DNA from: Pontibacter ummariensis
GTDB taxonomy: Bacteria > Bacteroidota > Bacteroidia > Cytophagales > Hymenobacteraceae
Assembly (NCBI RefSeq): GCF_900188175.1
Contig: NZ_FZOQ01000006.1
Location: forward strand, 124,001-188,000
Reading direction: 5' to 3'
DNA length: 64,000 nucleotides
The notes beneath the pieces were generated by a model. The model ran no database searches and was not told the origin of the DNA. It saw only the letters and a list, made by a program, of their open reading frames with translations. Shown here in pieces: positions 24,258-33,178 of this stretch (its first letter is position 1; every line of letters begins with the position of its first letter). The position numbers and the translations under genes are program-made.

Positions 24258-26144
24258 ATGAAAGAAACGAGATTAAACCTGGCGGCGGCGGCCCTGAACC
24301 AGACACCGATGGACTGGGGCAGCAACCTCCAAAACATACAGGATGCAGTCCTGGAAGCGGCATCCCAAAAGGCTGACATATTGCTCTTGCCAGAGCTTTG
24401 TATCACGGGCTATGGCTGCGAGGACATGTTTCTGAGCCCCTGGCTATCAGAAGTTGCTTTTGATAAACTCCTGCAGATCAAAGAGTGGTGTGCGAACATC
24501 ACCGTGGCAGTGGGTTTACCTGTCTTCTATAACTACAGGGTATACAACACGGCCTGCATCATCAGGAATAAAGAAATCGTAGGCTTTGCGGCCAAGCAGT
24601 TCCTGGCAAATGACGGGGTGCACTATGAGCCGCGCTGGTTTACACCATGGCCAGCCAACGTGGTAGAAGAGTTCGTCGTAAACGGGCAGCGCTATCCTAT
24701 CGGTGACATTATCTTTGAAGAACAGGGGGTAAAGTATGCCTTCGAGATCTGCGAAGATGCCTGGCGCCCGAACAGACCAGCTGAACGGCACATTCCCAAA
24801 GGAGTAGACCTGATTTTAAACCCCAGCGCCAGCCACTTTGCGCTGAGTAAAACAGACCTGCGGCACCGGTTGGTCGTAGAGGCGTCTCAGAAGTACCACT
24901 GTGCCTATGTGTACGCTAATATGCTGGGCAATGAGGCAGGGCGCGTGATCTACGATGGAGAGGTGCTTATTGCGCAAAACGGACAGCTGATCCGGCGGAA
25001 CGAGTTGCTCTGCTTTAAAGACGTGGACATGGAGATCGCCGAGGTATGCTTCTCGCAGAACCCGGAGATAACAGAGGTTATCGAGTACCTGCCGCCAATT
25101 GACGAGAACAGCGAATTAACTTCAGCTCTGAGCCTGGCCCTGTTCGACTATATGCGCAAGAGCCGTAGCAGGGGTTTTGTGCTGTCCTTAAGCGGCGGGG
25201 CAGACTCCTCGCTTTGTGCTGTGGCCGTGGCAGAGATGGTGCACCGGGGCATAGGAAGCTTAGGTGTCCGTGCGTTTGCCCGCAAGTCCCTTTTGTTCAA
25301 AGAGGATGAAATTACTCACCTGGAAACACTCGGACCGGATGAGGTAGAGAAGGCCATCGTAGGTCGCTTACTGACTTGTGCATACCAGGGTACCGTTAAC
25401 TCATCGGACAATACTTATAATTCGGCCAAAGAGCTGGCAAAGTCTATAGGAGCGGTTTTTTATAACTGGACCATCGACGAGGAGGTGAAAGGCTACACGA
25501 AAAAGATAGAGCACGTGTTGGAGCGCGAGCTCACATGGGAGCAGGACGACATTACCTTGCAGAACATACAGGCACGTGTCCGTGCCCCAGGCATCTGGAT
25601 GCTGGCAAACATCAAGTACGCTTTGCTACTGGCCACGTCTAACAGGAGTGAGGCATCAGTAGGGTACGCCACCATGGATGGGGATACAGCAGGCAGTATC
25701 TCGCCTATCGCCGGTATCGATAAAGCTTTTATCCGGCAGTTTCTGATCTGGGCACAGCAGGAACTGGGCTACGAGGGGTTGCAGTATGTGAATAACCTGC
25801 AGCCAAGTGCGGAGTTGCGGCCTTCAGAAGAGGAACAGACAGATGAAAAGGACCTGATGCCGTATGAGGTGCTGAACCAGATCGAACGGCTGGCCTTCCA
25901 CGATCGTTACTCGCCGGAAGAGGTATACCAGATGCTGTTAGAGCAGGGAATTGCCAAACCGGAGGTGTTAAAGGCCTGGCTAACTAAGTTCTACAGCCTA
26001 TGGGCACGCAACCAATGGAAGCGGGAGCGTTACGCGCCTTCCTTTCACCTGGATGATTATAACGTTGACCCGCGCAGCTGGCTTCGCTTCCCGATCCTGA
26101 GTGGCGGCTTTAAAGACGAGTTATCCCGGATACAGCAGCTGTAG
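24258..26144 (+). CDS. nadE: NAD+ synthase, glutamine-dependent
   Basis: Converts nicotinate adenine dinucleotide to NAD with glutamine as nitrogen source. The two-domain form has 628 residues. The N-terminal nitrilase-type glutaminase (about 1-290) has Glu46 in LLLPELCITGYG and the nucleophilic Cys in FEICEDAW near 165. The C-terminal synthetase (about 300-628) has the P-loop LSLSGGADSSLCAVAV near 310 and the NRSEASVGYATMDGDTAG segment. Other shorter NadE types depend on ammonia; this one carries its own glutaminase. It is monocistronic and ended by a strong terminator. Confidence 0.97.
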   Translation: MKETRLNLAAAALNQTPMDWGSNLQNIQDAVLEAASQKADILLLPELCITGYGCEDMFLSPWLSEVAFDKLLQIKEWCANITVAVGLPVFYNYRVYNTACIIRNKEIVGFAAKQFLANDGVHYEPRWFTPWPANVVEEFVVNGQRYPIGDIIFEEQGVKYAFEICEDAWRPNRPAERHIPKGVDLILNPSASHFALSKTDLRHRLVVEASQKYHCAYVYANMLGNEAGRVIYDGEVLIAQNGQLIRRNELLCFKDVDMEIAEVCFSQNPEITEVIEYLPPIDENSELTSALSLALFDYMRKSRSRGFVLSLSGGADSSLCAVAVAEMVHRGIGSLGVRAFARKSLLFKEDEITHLETLGPDEVEKAIVGRLLTCAYQGTVNSSDNTYNSAKELAKSIGAVFYNWTIDEEVKGYTKKIEHVLERELTWEQDDITLQNIQARVRAPGIWMLANIKYALLLATSNRSEASVGYATMDGDTAGSISPIAGIDKAFIRQFLIWAQQELGYEGLQYVNNLQPSAELRPSEEEQTDEKDLMPYEVLNQIERLAFHDRYSPEEVYQMLLEQGIAKPEVLKAWLTKFYSLWARNQWKRERYAPSFHLDDYNVDPRSWLRFPILSGGFKDELSRIQQL

Positions 26145-26155
26145 CAAACAGTAAG

Positions 26156-26201
26156 CAAAAAGCAGGAGGTGTCGCTGAGGGTGATGCCTCCTGCTTTTTT
26201 T
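26156..26201 (+). terminator. Terminator of nadE
   Basis: AAAAGCAGGAGGTGTC (from 26157) pairs with GATGCCTCCTGCTTTT (to about 26198), with a T run, 12 bases after the nadE stop. It may also serve the convergent SdpI-like gene. Confidence 0.85.
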
Positions 26202-26209
26202 GCCTGGGG

Positions 26210-26536
26210 CTAGCGTCCGAACTTTCTTTTTAGGTGCGACTCGGTTAAGAGAAGGGTTAGCACCAGCAGCACCAGTAGTACCCCAATGGGTAAGAGCAAG
26301 CCAGTAAACAAGGGGAGTGTATAATAGCAGACCCAACCGGTCAGTACGTCTAGCAGACCGCTGCCAATAAGCAGCCTGGCATAGTAGCGGTTTCCTTCGC
26401 GCCATATCTCGGGGCTGCGCATGGCATAACGGGTGTGGTAGCCATAGAGTCGGTTATAGGGCCTGGGCGGCCACTTGCGAAAAGCCAGGCCAATAAGCGT
26501 GACCAGCAGGCCGGGCAATAGGTGTAGAAACAACAT
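26210..26536 (-). CDS. SdpI/YfhL-like membrane protein
   Basis: A 108-residue membrane protein from the ATG at 26534-26536 (MLFLHLLPGLLVTLIGLAF). It has the SdpI-family hallmark YGYHTRYAMRSPEIWREGNRY between helices, then two more hydrophobic helices (LLIGSGLLDVLTGWVCYY and LLLPIGVLLVLLVLTLL) and a basic end. SdpI is the immunity protein against the SdpC toxin in Bacillus, but most family members are of unknown role. No toxin gene is adjacent here, so immunity should not be assumed. It is convergent with nadE. Confidence 0.7.
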   Translation of the reverse strand: MLFLHLLPGLLVTLIGLAFRKWPPRPYNRLYGYHTRYAMRSPEIWREGNRYYARLLIGSGLLDVLTGWVCYYTLPLFTGLLLPIGVLLVLLVLTLLLTESHLKRKFGR

Positions 26537-26620
26537 CGTTTTCCTTATACGCTTCCCTTTTCTTCCCAGGGCTCCTTGCCGCACAGGCAGGGCTTGCGTT
26601 TTTTTATACCTGATTTATCG

Positions 26621-26628
26621 TAACTTTG
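26621..26628 (+). promoter_or_regulatory. Probable -7 promoter box for lgt
   Basis: TAACTTTG matches TAnnTTTG exactly, 19 bases before the lgt ATG. No -33 TTTG is found at the ideal spacing. Confidence 0.5.
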
Positions 26629-26647
26629 GCAGGAACAGAATCACCTT

Positions 26648-27484
26648 ATGAACATCTTAAACTATATCACCTGGAACGTTGATCCTGAGATCTTCAGTTT
26701 AGGACCTTTGCATATCCGCTGGTATGGCCTGCTTTTCGCGCTGGGCTTTGTGATTGGCCAACGCATTCTTACTAAGATTTATGTAGCCGAGGGCCGCACC
26801 GAAGGCGATGTGGATGTCATCACGCTGTACATGATCATTGGTACCGTAATTGGTGCCCGGTTGGGGCATACCCTGTTTTATGCACCAGACTATTACCTGA
26901 GCAACCCGATCGAGATCCTGAAGATATGGGAAGGGGGGCTTGCCAGCCACGGAGCAACTGTTGGTATTCTATTAGCCTTATGGCTCTTCAGTAAACGAAT
27001 GAAGTTTGACTACCTGTGGGTACTGGATCGCATAGTGATTGTCGTGGCGTTAGGAGGAGCCCTGATTCGCCTGGGTAACCTGATGAATTCCGAGATCATT
27101 GGGCGACCAACCGACGTGCCTTGGGCCTTTATATTTGTGCGCCTGAACGAGGCTGTGCCTGTTCCAAGGCACCCGGCACAGTTGTACGAGTCGCTAATGG
27201 TGTTCGGGCTGTTTGTGTTGCTTTATGGTCTTTGGAGCAAGTACAGGGAGGCAACTCCGCGCGGCTTACTGTTCGGCCTTTTCGTTACCTTGCTGTTTAG
27301 CTTCCGTTTTCTGGTAGAGTTCGTGAAAGAGAACCAGGAGGCCTTTGAGGATGAACTTACCTTTAACATGGGACAGCTACTGAGCCTGCCGTTGGTTATT
27401 CTGGGACTTGTTATCTTGTTCATGGTATGGCGTAATCCGAAGCCGGCCCGCCCTGGTGGCCGGTTAACGGAGAGCAATGCCTAA
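26648..27484 (+). CDS. lgt: Prolipoprotein diacylglyceryl transferase
   Basis: The inner-membrane enzyme that attaches diacylglycerol to the lipobox cysteine of prolipoproteins, the first step of lipoprotein maturation. The 278 residues contain about seven hydrophobic segments and the family blocks LHIRWYGLLFALGF near residue 22, GGLASHGATVGIL near 97, LIRLGNLMNSEIIGRPT near 139 (Lgt signature region), RHPAQLYESL, and RFLVEFVKENQ. The gene is monocistronic, with a terminator directly after it. It belongs functionally with lolA at 47.9 kb. Confidence 0.96.
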   Translation: MNILNYITWNVDPEIFSLGPLHIRWYGLLFALGFVIGQRILTKIYVAEGRTEGDVDVITLYMIIGTVIGARLGHTLFYAPDYYLSNPIEILKIWEGGLASHGATVGILLALWLFSKRMKFDYLWVLDRIVIVVALGGALIRLGNLMNSEIIGRPTDVPWAFIFVRLNEAVPVPRHPAQLYESLMVFGLFVLLYGLWSKYREATPRGLLFGLFVTLLFSFRFLVEFVKENQEAFEDELTFNMGQLLSLPLVILGLVILFMVWRNPKPARPGGRLTESNA

Positions 27485-27492
27485 CATAAATA

Positions 27493-27525
27493 AAACAGCC
27501 CCTTCTTCTACAGAAGGGGCTGTTT
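27493..27525. terminator. Terminator between lgt and the beta-propeller gene
   Basis: Perfect 14-bp arms AAACAGCCCCTTCT (27493-27506) and AGAAGGGGCTGTTT (27512-27525) lie between convergent genes. Confidence 0.88.
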
Positions 27526-27541
27526 GCTTGTCGGGCCCTCC

Positions 27542-28387
27542 CTACAGTGTATAGCGGTAGAGGCTGCCCCCCTCACTGCTAATAATAAGCGTGCTGTTGT
27601 CTCTGAAAGTAAGCCCTTCCGTTTGCCCGGCCTTTTTCAGCTCAACCTCCTCGTGCCGGCCTTTGTAAAAGGTGGCTGGTTCCTGAAAGCCGGTATAAAG
27701 GTGTAGCTTCTCATCCCCCAATAGCGCTACTGTCCTGCCGTCAGGGCTGATAGCCGCACCTGTTACCTGCGTCTTTAAGGCATGCCTGCCAATGAGCTTT
27801 GCCTGGTGCTGACCGGGTTTATCGGGTAGTTGGTATAGCTTGGCCGTTTCGCCGCGGCCTCTGTCTTTGGTAACAAGGTAGATAGCGCCCCCATACCAGA
27901 AGCTGGCCTCACTGTCGAAGTTGCGTTCCTTTTTAGGGGGCGGAAATTCTTGCTGGTCTTCGTAAGTATAGCGTATTGCCTGCACCCGCTCCGGTCGTTG
28001 CAGGTCTAGTTTGAACACGGCAAGGTCGCGGCGGTTGTTGTTGTTGTTGCCTGTGTCCGCAATATAGATATTCCCTTGATCATCCATGGTCAGATCTTCC
28101 CAGTCCTTGTTCTTTAAGTCTAACTTGATCGTCTCGATCAGTTGGCCCTCCTCATTTAGTTTATACAGGTAAGGCTTGTTGCCCGCATCGTTGTGGGTCA
28201 GGTACAGGCCTTGTTGGGGGAGCGCTACTAAGCCCGAGCTTTCTTCTACCTCGTTGGGTAGGTTTGCCAGCTTTTCAAAGCCTCTTGTCGTTGTGATGTC
28301 CGGTTCAGGTACCGTTTCATAAAAGAAAAAGGTCATTAGGCCCACCACAGCTATAAGCACAGCTGTTATTTTTATCATAAGTCTCAT
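27542..28387 (-). CDS. Exported or membrane-anchored beta-propeller protein
   Basis: A 281-residue protein with an N-terminal hydrophobic segment (MIKITAVLIAVVGLMTFFFY, signal anchor or signal peptide) followed by repeated beta-strand blades: GLYLTHNDAGNKPYLYKL, GNIYIADTGNNNNNRRD, GAIYLVTKDRG, GRTVALLGDEKLHLY and LIISSEGGSLYRYTL. This pattern suggests a six- or seven-bladed propeller similar to SdiA-regulated or NHL-type proteins. A run of five Asn occurs in one loop. No catalytic residues are recognised, so the role is unknown. It is most likely periplasmic and may sense or bind something. It is convergent with lgt. Confidence 0.7.
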   Translation of the reverse strand: MRLMIKITAVLIAVVGLMTFFFYETVPEPDITTTRGFEKLANLPNEVEESSGLVALPQQGLYLTHNDAGNKPYLYKLNEEGQLIETIKLDLKNKDWEDLTMDDQGNIYIADTGNNNNNRRDLAVFKLDLQRPERVQAIRYTYEDQQEFPPPKKERNFDSEASFWYGGAIYLVTKDRGRGETAKLYQLPDKPGQHQAKLIGRHALKTQVTGAAISPDGRTVALLGDEKLHLYTGFQEPATFYKGRHEEVELKKAGQTEGLTFRDNSTLIISSEGGSLYRYTL

Positions 28388-28522
28388 CTTTAATTAAATT
28401 CAAAAAAGGAAATGCTAGTCTTTCTGTTAACGAGAGCAAGCGATCGGACGTTAAGCTTAAAAACAGCGATCTTGAAAGAAGCCTTATAGCTGCGCAAGGA
28501 TTAGCCTTTAAAAGAACAGACA

Positions 28523-28915
28523 ATGGAGATCAGCAAAATTAAAGAGACCTGCCTTTACGTGTCGGACCTGGAGACAAGCAAGGCCTTCTATCAAGGGCAG
28601 TTAGGCCTGAAACTGATTGGGGAGGTGAAGAACCGCCATGTCTTTTTCAGGGCAGGCACTTCTGTTTTACTCTGCTTTCTCCCGGAAGCATCCCGGCAAG
28701 GCGGCCATTTGCCACCGCACTACGGCGCCGGGCAGTTGCACCTGGCTTTTGAAGTGAGGCGGGAGGAATATGGCCCTTGGAAGGAGAAGGTACAGGAGCA
28801 AGGCATCCCAATAGAGCAGGAGTTTGACTGGGGCGGGAATTTCCTGTCCTTTTACTTCAGAGACCCGGACCAGCACCTGCTGGAGGTGGTGATGGAGGGA
28901 ATGTGGGAGAGGTAG
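28523..28915 (+). CDS. VOC (glyoxalase/bleomycin resistance) family protein
   Basis: A 130-residue metalloenzyme-like protein with the paired beta-alpha-beta-beta-beta repeats of the vicinal oxygen chelate superfamily. Markers: IKETCLYVSDLETSKAFYQGQLGL at the N-terminus, GAGQLHLAFEVRREEY with the central His, and FYFRDPDQHLLEVVMEG with the C-terminal metal-ligand Glu. It could be a dioxygenase, a glyoxalase-like isomerase or a fosfomycin-thiol transferase relative. The sequence alone does not choose. No functional partner is adjacent. Confidence 0.8.
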   Translation: MEISKIKETCLYVSDLETSKAFYQGQLGLKLIGEVKNRHVFFRAGTSVLLCFLPEASRQGGHLPPHYGAGQLHLAFEVRREEYGPWKEKVQEQGIPIEQEFDWGGNFLSFYFRDPDQHLLEVVMEGMWER

Positions 28916-29091
28916 CCTGTAATGGCCAAACTCCTAAGTTGTGTTTAGGAGGGTAGGTCGCTTAGGAAGGATAAGATGATATTGCTAGTGCATGGCTAGT
29001 AAGAAAGGCCAACAACGACAATATCCATGTAGGCTTTGTTAGCTATAAGCAGACAAGGTTGTCCTGTAAGAATAAGCACAGTCTTTTCTGG

Positions 29092-29775
29092 TCAACTGTT
29101 GCTGTTCAGCGTTAAAAGTGTTTCCCCATGTATGGTGTGGCCGCCTTCAAAGGTATAGAACACAGGAGCGATGCCAAGCTTAGCCAAAAGCTTTTCTTGC
29201 TGCTGTAGCTTCTCAGGCGTGATGAACTCGTCCCGGGTGCCGTAGACCACGTGTACGGGCAGGCCCGTAAATGCCGCTTTGCCGGTGGTAAAGTCAATGT
29301 CTTCGGGGAATGCGGCGGCCCAGAGGACAAGGCGGTGCACTGGCAGGGAGGTGTTAGTGAACCAGCGGCTTACCGTGGCTCCTCCCTGGGAGAAGCCCAG
29401 CACCGTGACCTGCACATCTTCCGGCAGTTGCTTCAGCTGTTCCTCCAGCAGCAGGTTTAAGTAGGTGGCCTGGTCGTCTATCTCCGACAGGCGGTCCTCT
29501 TTTGTCATCCAAGTTGCACCTACTCTTCCGGAAAAGCCATCGAGGTAAAAGCGCGACAAGGCCTCCGGTGCTATAATGACCGTTTTCCCATCATCCAGCG
29601 GCTGAAAGTGGCGCAGAAAATAGCGGGCCAGTTGCCCGTAGCCGTGGCATACGAGCCACAAGTGCCTGGTTTGATCGGAGGGGGTGCCTAAGGAGTAGTA
29701 TCGGGCTGTGCGGGGAACGCTTAGCTTATGTTCTTCCAATGTCTGCTGTTCTCGTTTCGTTGGAGCCGCATCCAC
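29092..29775 (-). CDS. Alpha/beta hydrolase (phospholipase/carboxylesterase type)
   Basis: A 227-residue serine hydrolase with the nucleophile elbow VTVLGFSQGGATVSRWF near residue 127, the catalytic Asp in VYGTRDEFITPEKL and the His in GGHTIHGETL. The early WLVCHGYGQLARYF carries the oxyanion His-Gly. The layout fits the YpfH/carboxylesterase 2 group. The start appears to be GTG at 29773-29775, 14 bases after the cdd stop codon, so it is probably co-transcribed with cdd. No signal peptide is seen; it should be cytoplasmic. Confidence 0.82.
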   Translation of the reverse strand: MDAAPTKREQQTLEEHKLSVPRTARYYSLGTPSDQTRHLWLVCHGYGQLARYFLRHFQPLDDGKTVIIAPEALSRFYLDGFSGRVGATWMTKEDRLSEIDDQATYLNLLLEEQLKQLPEDVQVTVLGFSQGGATVSRWFTNTSLPVHRLVLWAAAFPEDIDFTTGKAAFTGLPVHVVYGTRDEFITPEKLQQQEKLLAKLGIAPVFYTFEGGHTIHGETLLTLNSNS

Positions 29776-29789
29776 ACGGCTGTCGGGGT

Positions 29790-30272
29790 TTAGAGATTGT
29801 CTTTCGTGAACAGGAACGGCAAGAGGTCGGCTACTTTACGAAACCGGTAAAACTTGCCATCAGCGGTTTGCAGTAGCACAGGGATATTCTCCTGTTGCTT
29901 GTGTTCATACTCCGCCATTACTTGCCGGCAGGCGCCGCAGGGCATGGCTGGCAAGTATGTTTCTTCGCTGCGCCGGCGAGCCGTCACCGCCATCATCTTG
30001 ATCTTCTTGTTCGGATAATGCGCACTCATTGCAAAAAGGGCTGTACGCTCCGCGCACAGTCCGGAGGGATAGGCCGCATTTTCCTGGTTGCTACCTTTGA
30101 ACATACTACCATCTTCTAATACGAGTGCTGCGCCTACCAGAAAGTTAGAATAAGGGGCGTAGGCATCGTTGGCTGCCTCCTGGGCTAGCTGCATGGCCTC
30201 GCGCTCCTGGTCACTTAGCTCGGTTTGGTCCAGCACGTCGATGCTGATGTTTATGTTCAGTTCACTTGCCAT
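29790..30272 (-). CDS. cdd: Cytidine deaminase
   Basis: Deaminates cytidine and deoxycytidine in pyrimidine salvage. The 160-residue small tetrameric type has the zinc motif SGLCAERTALFAM (Cys and catalytic Glu near residues 73-75) and PCGACRQVMAEY with the other two Cys ligands near 107-110. NAAYPSG preceding the Cys is typical, as is the N-terminal AYAPYSNFLVGAALV. It starts upstream of the esterase gene and is probably the first gene of that pair. It is divergent from the saccharopine dehydrogenase-like gene. Confidence 0.96.
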   Translation of the reverse strand: MASELNINISIDVLDQTELSDQEREAMQLAQEAANDAYAPYSNFLVGAALVLEDGSMFKGSNQENAAYPSGLCAERTALFAMSAHYPNKKIKMMAVTARRRSEETYLPAMPCGACRQVMAEYEHKQQENIPVLLQTADGKFYRFRKVADLLPFLFTKDNL

Positions 30273-30398
30273 TTCGTCACGAATAGGTCTGGAAAATAGA
30301 AAAGGGCTATAAATTTAAGCTAATATTCTGACAAAACCATGGAATGGGTTTGCCTTGCAGGCCGTAATGTTTAAATTAAATGGAAACCACGACCCACT

Positions 30399-31748
30399 AT
30401 GAAAAAAATCTTGCTCCTTGGCGCAGGCCGTTCGGCCCTGTCACTCATCCGTTACCTGTTCGACCAGGCAACTGCCGAGAAATGGCAAATAACTATTGGT
30501 GACATTACGGTTGCCCACCTTCGGCCTCTGACAGAAGCTGTGAGCTTTGCCCAAGCCATTCCCTTTGACGTGCACAACGAAGCGCAACGAGCCCAGGAGG
30601 TGCGTAAGGCGGACCTGGTGATTTCTTTGTTACCAGCTGCTTTTCACCTAGAAGTAGCACGGGAGTGCCTGAAACAGGGGAAGAACCTGATCACAGCCAG
30701 TTATGTATCACCGGCAATACTGGCGCTGCACCAGGAGGCACAGGAAAAGAACCTCACTATTCTGATGGAGTCGGGGCTGGACCCCGGGATAGACCATATG
30801 TCGGCCATGGCGGTGATCCGGCGCATTAAGGCAGAAGGAGGCAGGCTAACTTCTTTTAAATCTTTTACAGGAGGCCTGGTAGCACCGGAATCAGACAACA
30901 ATCCCTGGCATTACAAGTTTACCTGGAACCCGCGCAACGTGGTGCTGGCAGGGCAGGGAACAGCCAAGTACATCAAAGAGGGGCAGTACAAGTACATTCC
31001 TTACCACAAGCTGTTTCAGCGTACGGATGCGTTTTATGTGGAAGGTTACGGCCACTTTGAGGGCTATGCCAACCGAGACTCCCTAAGCTACCGCGAGCCT
31101 TACGAACTATTGGACATCCCGACGATGCTGCGCGGCACCCTGCGTCGCCCAGGTTATTGCGAGGGCTGGAACGTGTTCGTGCAGTTGGGCCTGACCGATG
31201 ACAGTTATGCGCTCAGTAACTCCGAGCACATGACTTACCGCACTTTTGTGGAGTCCTTCCTGCCGCCCGCTTCATCTCCTGGGCAAACAATGGCAACGCG
31301 TATAAGTGAATACCTAGGGATACCAGCCGACGGAGAAGTGGTGGAGAAGCTGGAATGGCTGGGGCTGTTTGATAATACGCCGGTAGCACTGGCAGGCGCT
31401 ACCCCTGCACAGATACTGGAAAAGATTCTGAAGGAGAAATGGACGCTCGCTCCGGGTGATAAGGACATGATCGTGATGCAGCACCTGTTTGAGTATGAAC
31501 TGCAGGGAGAGCGGCGCGAAGTGACCTCGTCCTTGGTCGTTACAGGAGAGGACGAAGTGCAGACGGCCATGGCCAAGACTGTGGGCTTGCCAGTAGGAAT
31601 CCTTGCCAAGCGGATGCTACAGGGCAAGATTACCTACCGCGGGGTGGTCATACCCATTTATCCTGAACTGTATGCGCCTGTGTTGGACGAATTGGAGGAG
31701 TATGGGATACAGTTTGTGGAAAAGGAGCGGATAGTGGAGCACGTGTAG
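30399..31748 (+). CDS. Saccharopine dehydrogenase family protein
   Basis: A 449-residue oxidoreductase with an N-terminal Rossmann domain (KKILLLGAGRSALSLIRYL; ADLVISLLPAAFHLEVARECL) and a C-terminal saccharopine reductase-type domain (about residues 140-440). The central ESGLDPGIDHMSAMAVI is a hallmark of this family, and SFTGGLVAPESDNNPWHYKFTWNPRNV is the substrate-side segment (cited in part). It likely acts in lysine degradation as a saccharopine or lysine 6-dehydrogenase. No partner lysine-ketoglutarate reductase gene is next to it. It is monocistronic and converges with trmN6. Confidence 0.87.
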   Translation: MKKILLLGAGRSALSLIRYLFDQATAEKWQITIGDITVAHLRPLTEAVSFAQAIPFDVHNEAQRAQEVRKADLVISLLPAAFHLEVARECLKQGKNLITASYVSPAILALHQEAQEKNLTILMESGLDPGIDHMSAMAVIRRIKAEGGRLTSFKSFTGGLVAPESDNNPWHYKFTWNPRNVVLAGQGTAKYIKEGQYKYIPYHKLFQRTDAFYVEGYGHFEGYANRDSLSYREPYELLDIPTMLRGTLRRPGYCEGWNVFVQLGLTDDSYALSNSEHMTYRTFVESFLPPASSPGQTMATRISEYLGIPADGEVVEKLEWLGLFDNTPVALAGATPAQILEKILKEKWTLAPGDKDMIVMQHLFEYELQGERREVTSSLVVTGEDEVQTAMAKTVGLPVGILAKRMLQGKITYRGVVIPIYPELYAPVLDELEEYGIQFVEKERIVEHV

Positions 31749-31765
31749 CAGGCTTTCCTCTGCCT

Positions 31766-32482
31766 CTAGAAAATGAGATAGTAATCGTTTAGCAGTGCTG
31801 CAAAAGCAGGGGTATAGGTTACCTTGTCTGCTTCCCGGATATAGAAGCTTTTAACAGTAGGAGTGGCTGTGGGAGAAAAAGTATAGGTCTGGATGTGTCG
31901 GATGCATTTGCCCCCGTGGTAAGTGTATACTTCTAGTGTCTCTGCCAGGTGTAGCCCTTGCAACTGCGCCTTCTTCTGAAAGAGGGCTGCCTCAGGAGGA
32001 GGCAGGAGCAGGCATAGCTTCCCCTCTGGGCGAAGATGCTGACTAGTGAAAGCCGTAATGTCCTCAAAAAAGAGCTCCCCACTATGGCGGGCCGTATTAC
32101 GGGCTGCGTCAGGAGATCTTAAGGAAGAAAGGAAAAAGGGCGGGTTAGAGAGAATAAGGTCGTACGGCTGTTGGTTTTGCGGGGCAAATTCCTGTAAGGG
32201 CATCGGATGCAAAGTCAAGCGCTCCGCCCAGGGGCTCCGCTCAAAATTATCTCTTGCCTGTTGCTGTGCCTCCGGGTTTATCTCTACTGCATCTATTTTT
32301 GCCCCTGTGCGCTGCGCCACCATCAACGACAGCAGTCCTGTGCCAGCCCCAATATCCAATACCCTTCTGGTGTCTTCCGCCTCCACGTAAGCACCGAACA
32401 CGCAGGAGTCGGTGCACACTTTCATGGCGCACTTATCCTGCTCTACCCGAAACCGCTTGAACTGGAAGTAGCTGTTACCCAT
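31766..32482 (-). CDS. tRNA1(Val) (adenine-37-N6)-methyltransferase (YfiC/TrmN6)
   Basis: A SAM-dependent N6-adenine methyltransferase expected to act on A37 of tRNA-Val. The 238 residues contain FKRFRVEQDKCAMKVCTDSC (family N-terminal hallmark), the SAM loop VLDIGAGTGLLSLMVA near residue 41, VEINPEAQQQARDNF and the catalytic NPPFF motif (LILSNPPFFLSS) near 114. The C-terminal half ends with ADKVTYTPAFAALLNDYYLIF, as in E. coli YfiC. The target is inferred from family; a related methyltransferase with another substrate remains possible. Confidence 0.88.
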   Translation of the reverse strand: MGNSYFQFKRFRVEQDKCAMKVCTDSCVFGAYVEAEDTRRVLDIGAGTGLLSLMVAQRTGAKIDAVEINPEAQQQARDNFERSPWAERLTLHPMPLQEFAPQNQQPYDLILSNPPFFLSSLRSPDAARNTARHSGELFFEDITAFTSQHLRPEGKLCLLLPPPEAALFQKKAQLQGLHLAETLEVYTYHGGKCIRHIQTYTFSPTATPTVKSFYIREADKVTYTPAFAALLNDYYLIF

Positions 32483-32635
32483 TTTATTTAAAGGACTAAA
32501 TAGTTGAGTTTTGAATCACAGCACTATGAGCAAAAGAAGGAAGAGAAGAGGCTTTTAAATAGTAAAAGCGACTTACAGGTTTTCTAATCACTCCTGATTC
32601 AATTATTCAAGATTAAGTTGTTTGGAGTTGAAAGT

Positions 32636-33100
32636 TTAACTTGGCTGGGATGCACCGGATTCGAAGCCCTCGTCAACTAGCAGGTTAGGAGAGAGGGCGC
32701 TGGCCACGGCCAGTTCATCGCAGCGTTCATTCTCGGGGTGGCCCGCATGGCCTTTTATCCACACGAAGCGAACGTTGTGCTTCGCGTACACCCGCAGAAA
32801 GTGGGCCCACAGGTCGGCGTTGGCTTTGCCTTTAAAGCCCTTTTTCTGCCATCCGAACACCCAGCGCTTTTCCACCGCATCTACCACGTACTTAGAGTCG
32901 GAGTAAATGGTAACGGGTATGCCGGGCTTGGTAATAGCCTCCAGACCTACAATCACGGCCAGCAGTTCCATGCGGTTGTTGGTGGTTTTCCGGAAGCCCT
33001 GGGTAATTTCTTTTACATGCTGCTTCCAGCGCAGAATCACGCCATAGCCTCCCGGCCCTGGGTTTCCACGTGAAGCACCATCGGTAAATAATTCTATCAT
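32636..33100 (-). CDS. rnhA: Ribonuclease HI
   Basis: Degrades the RNA strand of RNA-DNA hybrids, removing R-loops and primer RNA. The 154 residues carry the four catalytic acids: Asp in ELFTDGASRGNPG, Glu in NNRMELLAVI, Asp in TIYSDSKYVVDAV and Asp in ENERCDELA. The handle region KKGFKGKANADLW is typical of the E. coli type. The C-terminus ends after SGASQPS. No mobile-element context is present, so this is the chromosomal housekeeping enzyme. Confidence 0.96.
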   Translation of the reverse strand: MIELFTDGASRGNPGPGGYGVILRWKQHVKEITQGFRKTTNNRMELLAVIVGLEAITKPGIPVTIYSDSKYVVDAVEKRWVFGWQKKGFKGKANADLWAHFLRVYAKHNVRFVWIKGHAGHPENERCDELAVASALSPNLLVDEGFESGASQPS

Positions 33101-33178
33101 ATATCAATTTTGAAGATGCGAGAAAACCTGAACGGTAAGTTGAGTAAATGTTTTCTTCGGTCTTCCTGTTTTCAAATA

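Noticed and set aside
26210..26536. SdpI-like gene as half of a toxin-immunity pair
   Set aside because: No sdpC-like toxin gene or small exported peptide is present next to it, so immunity cannot be claimed.
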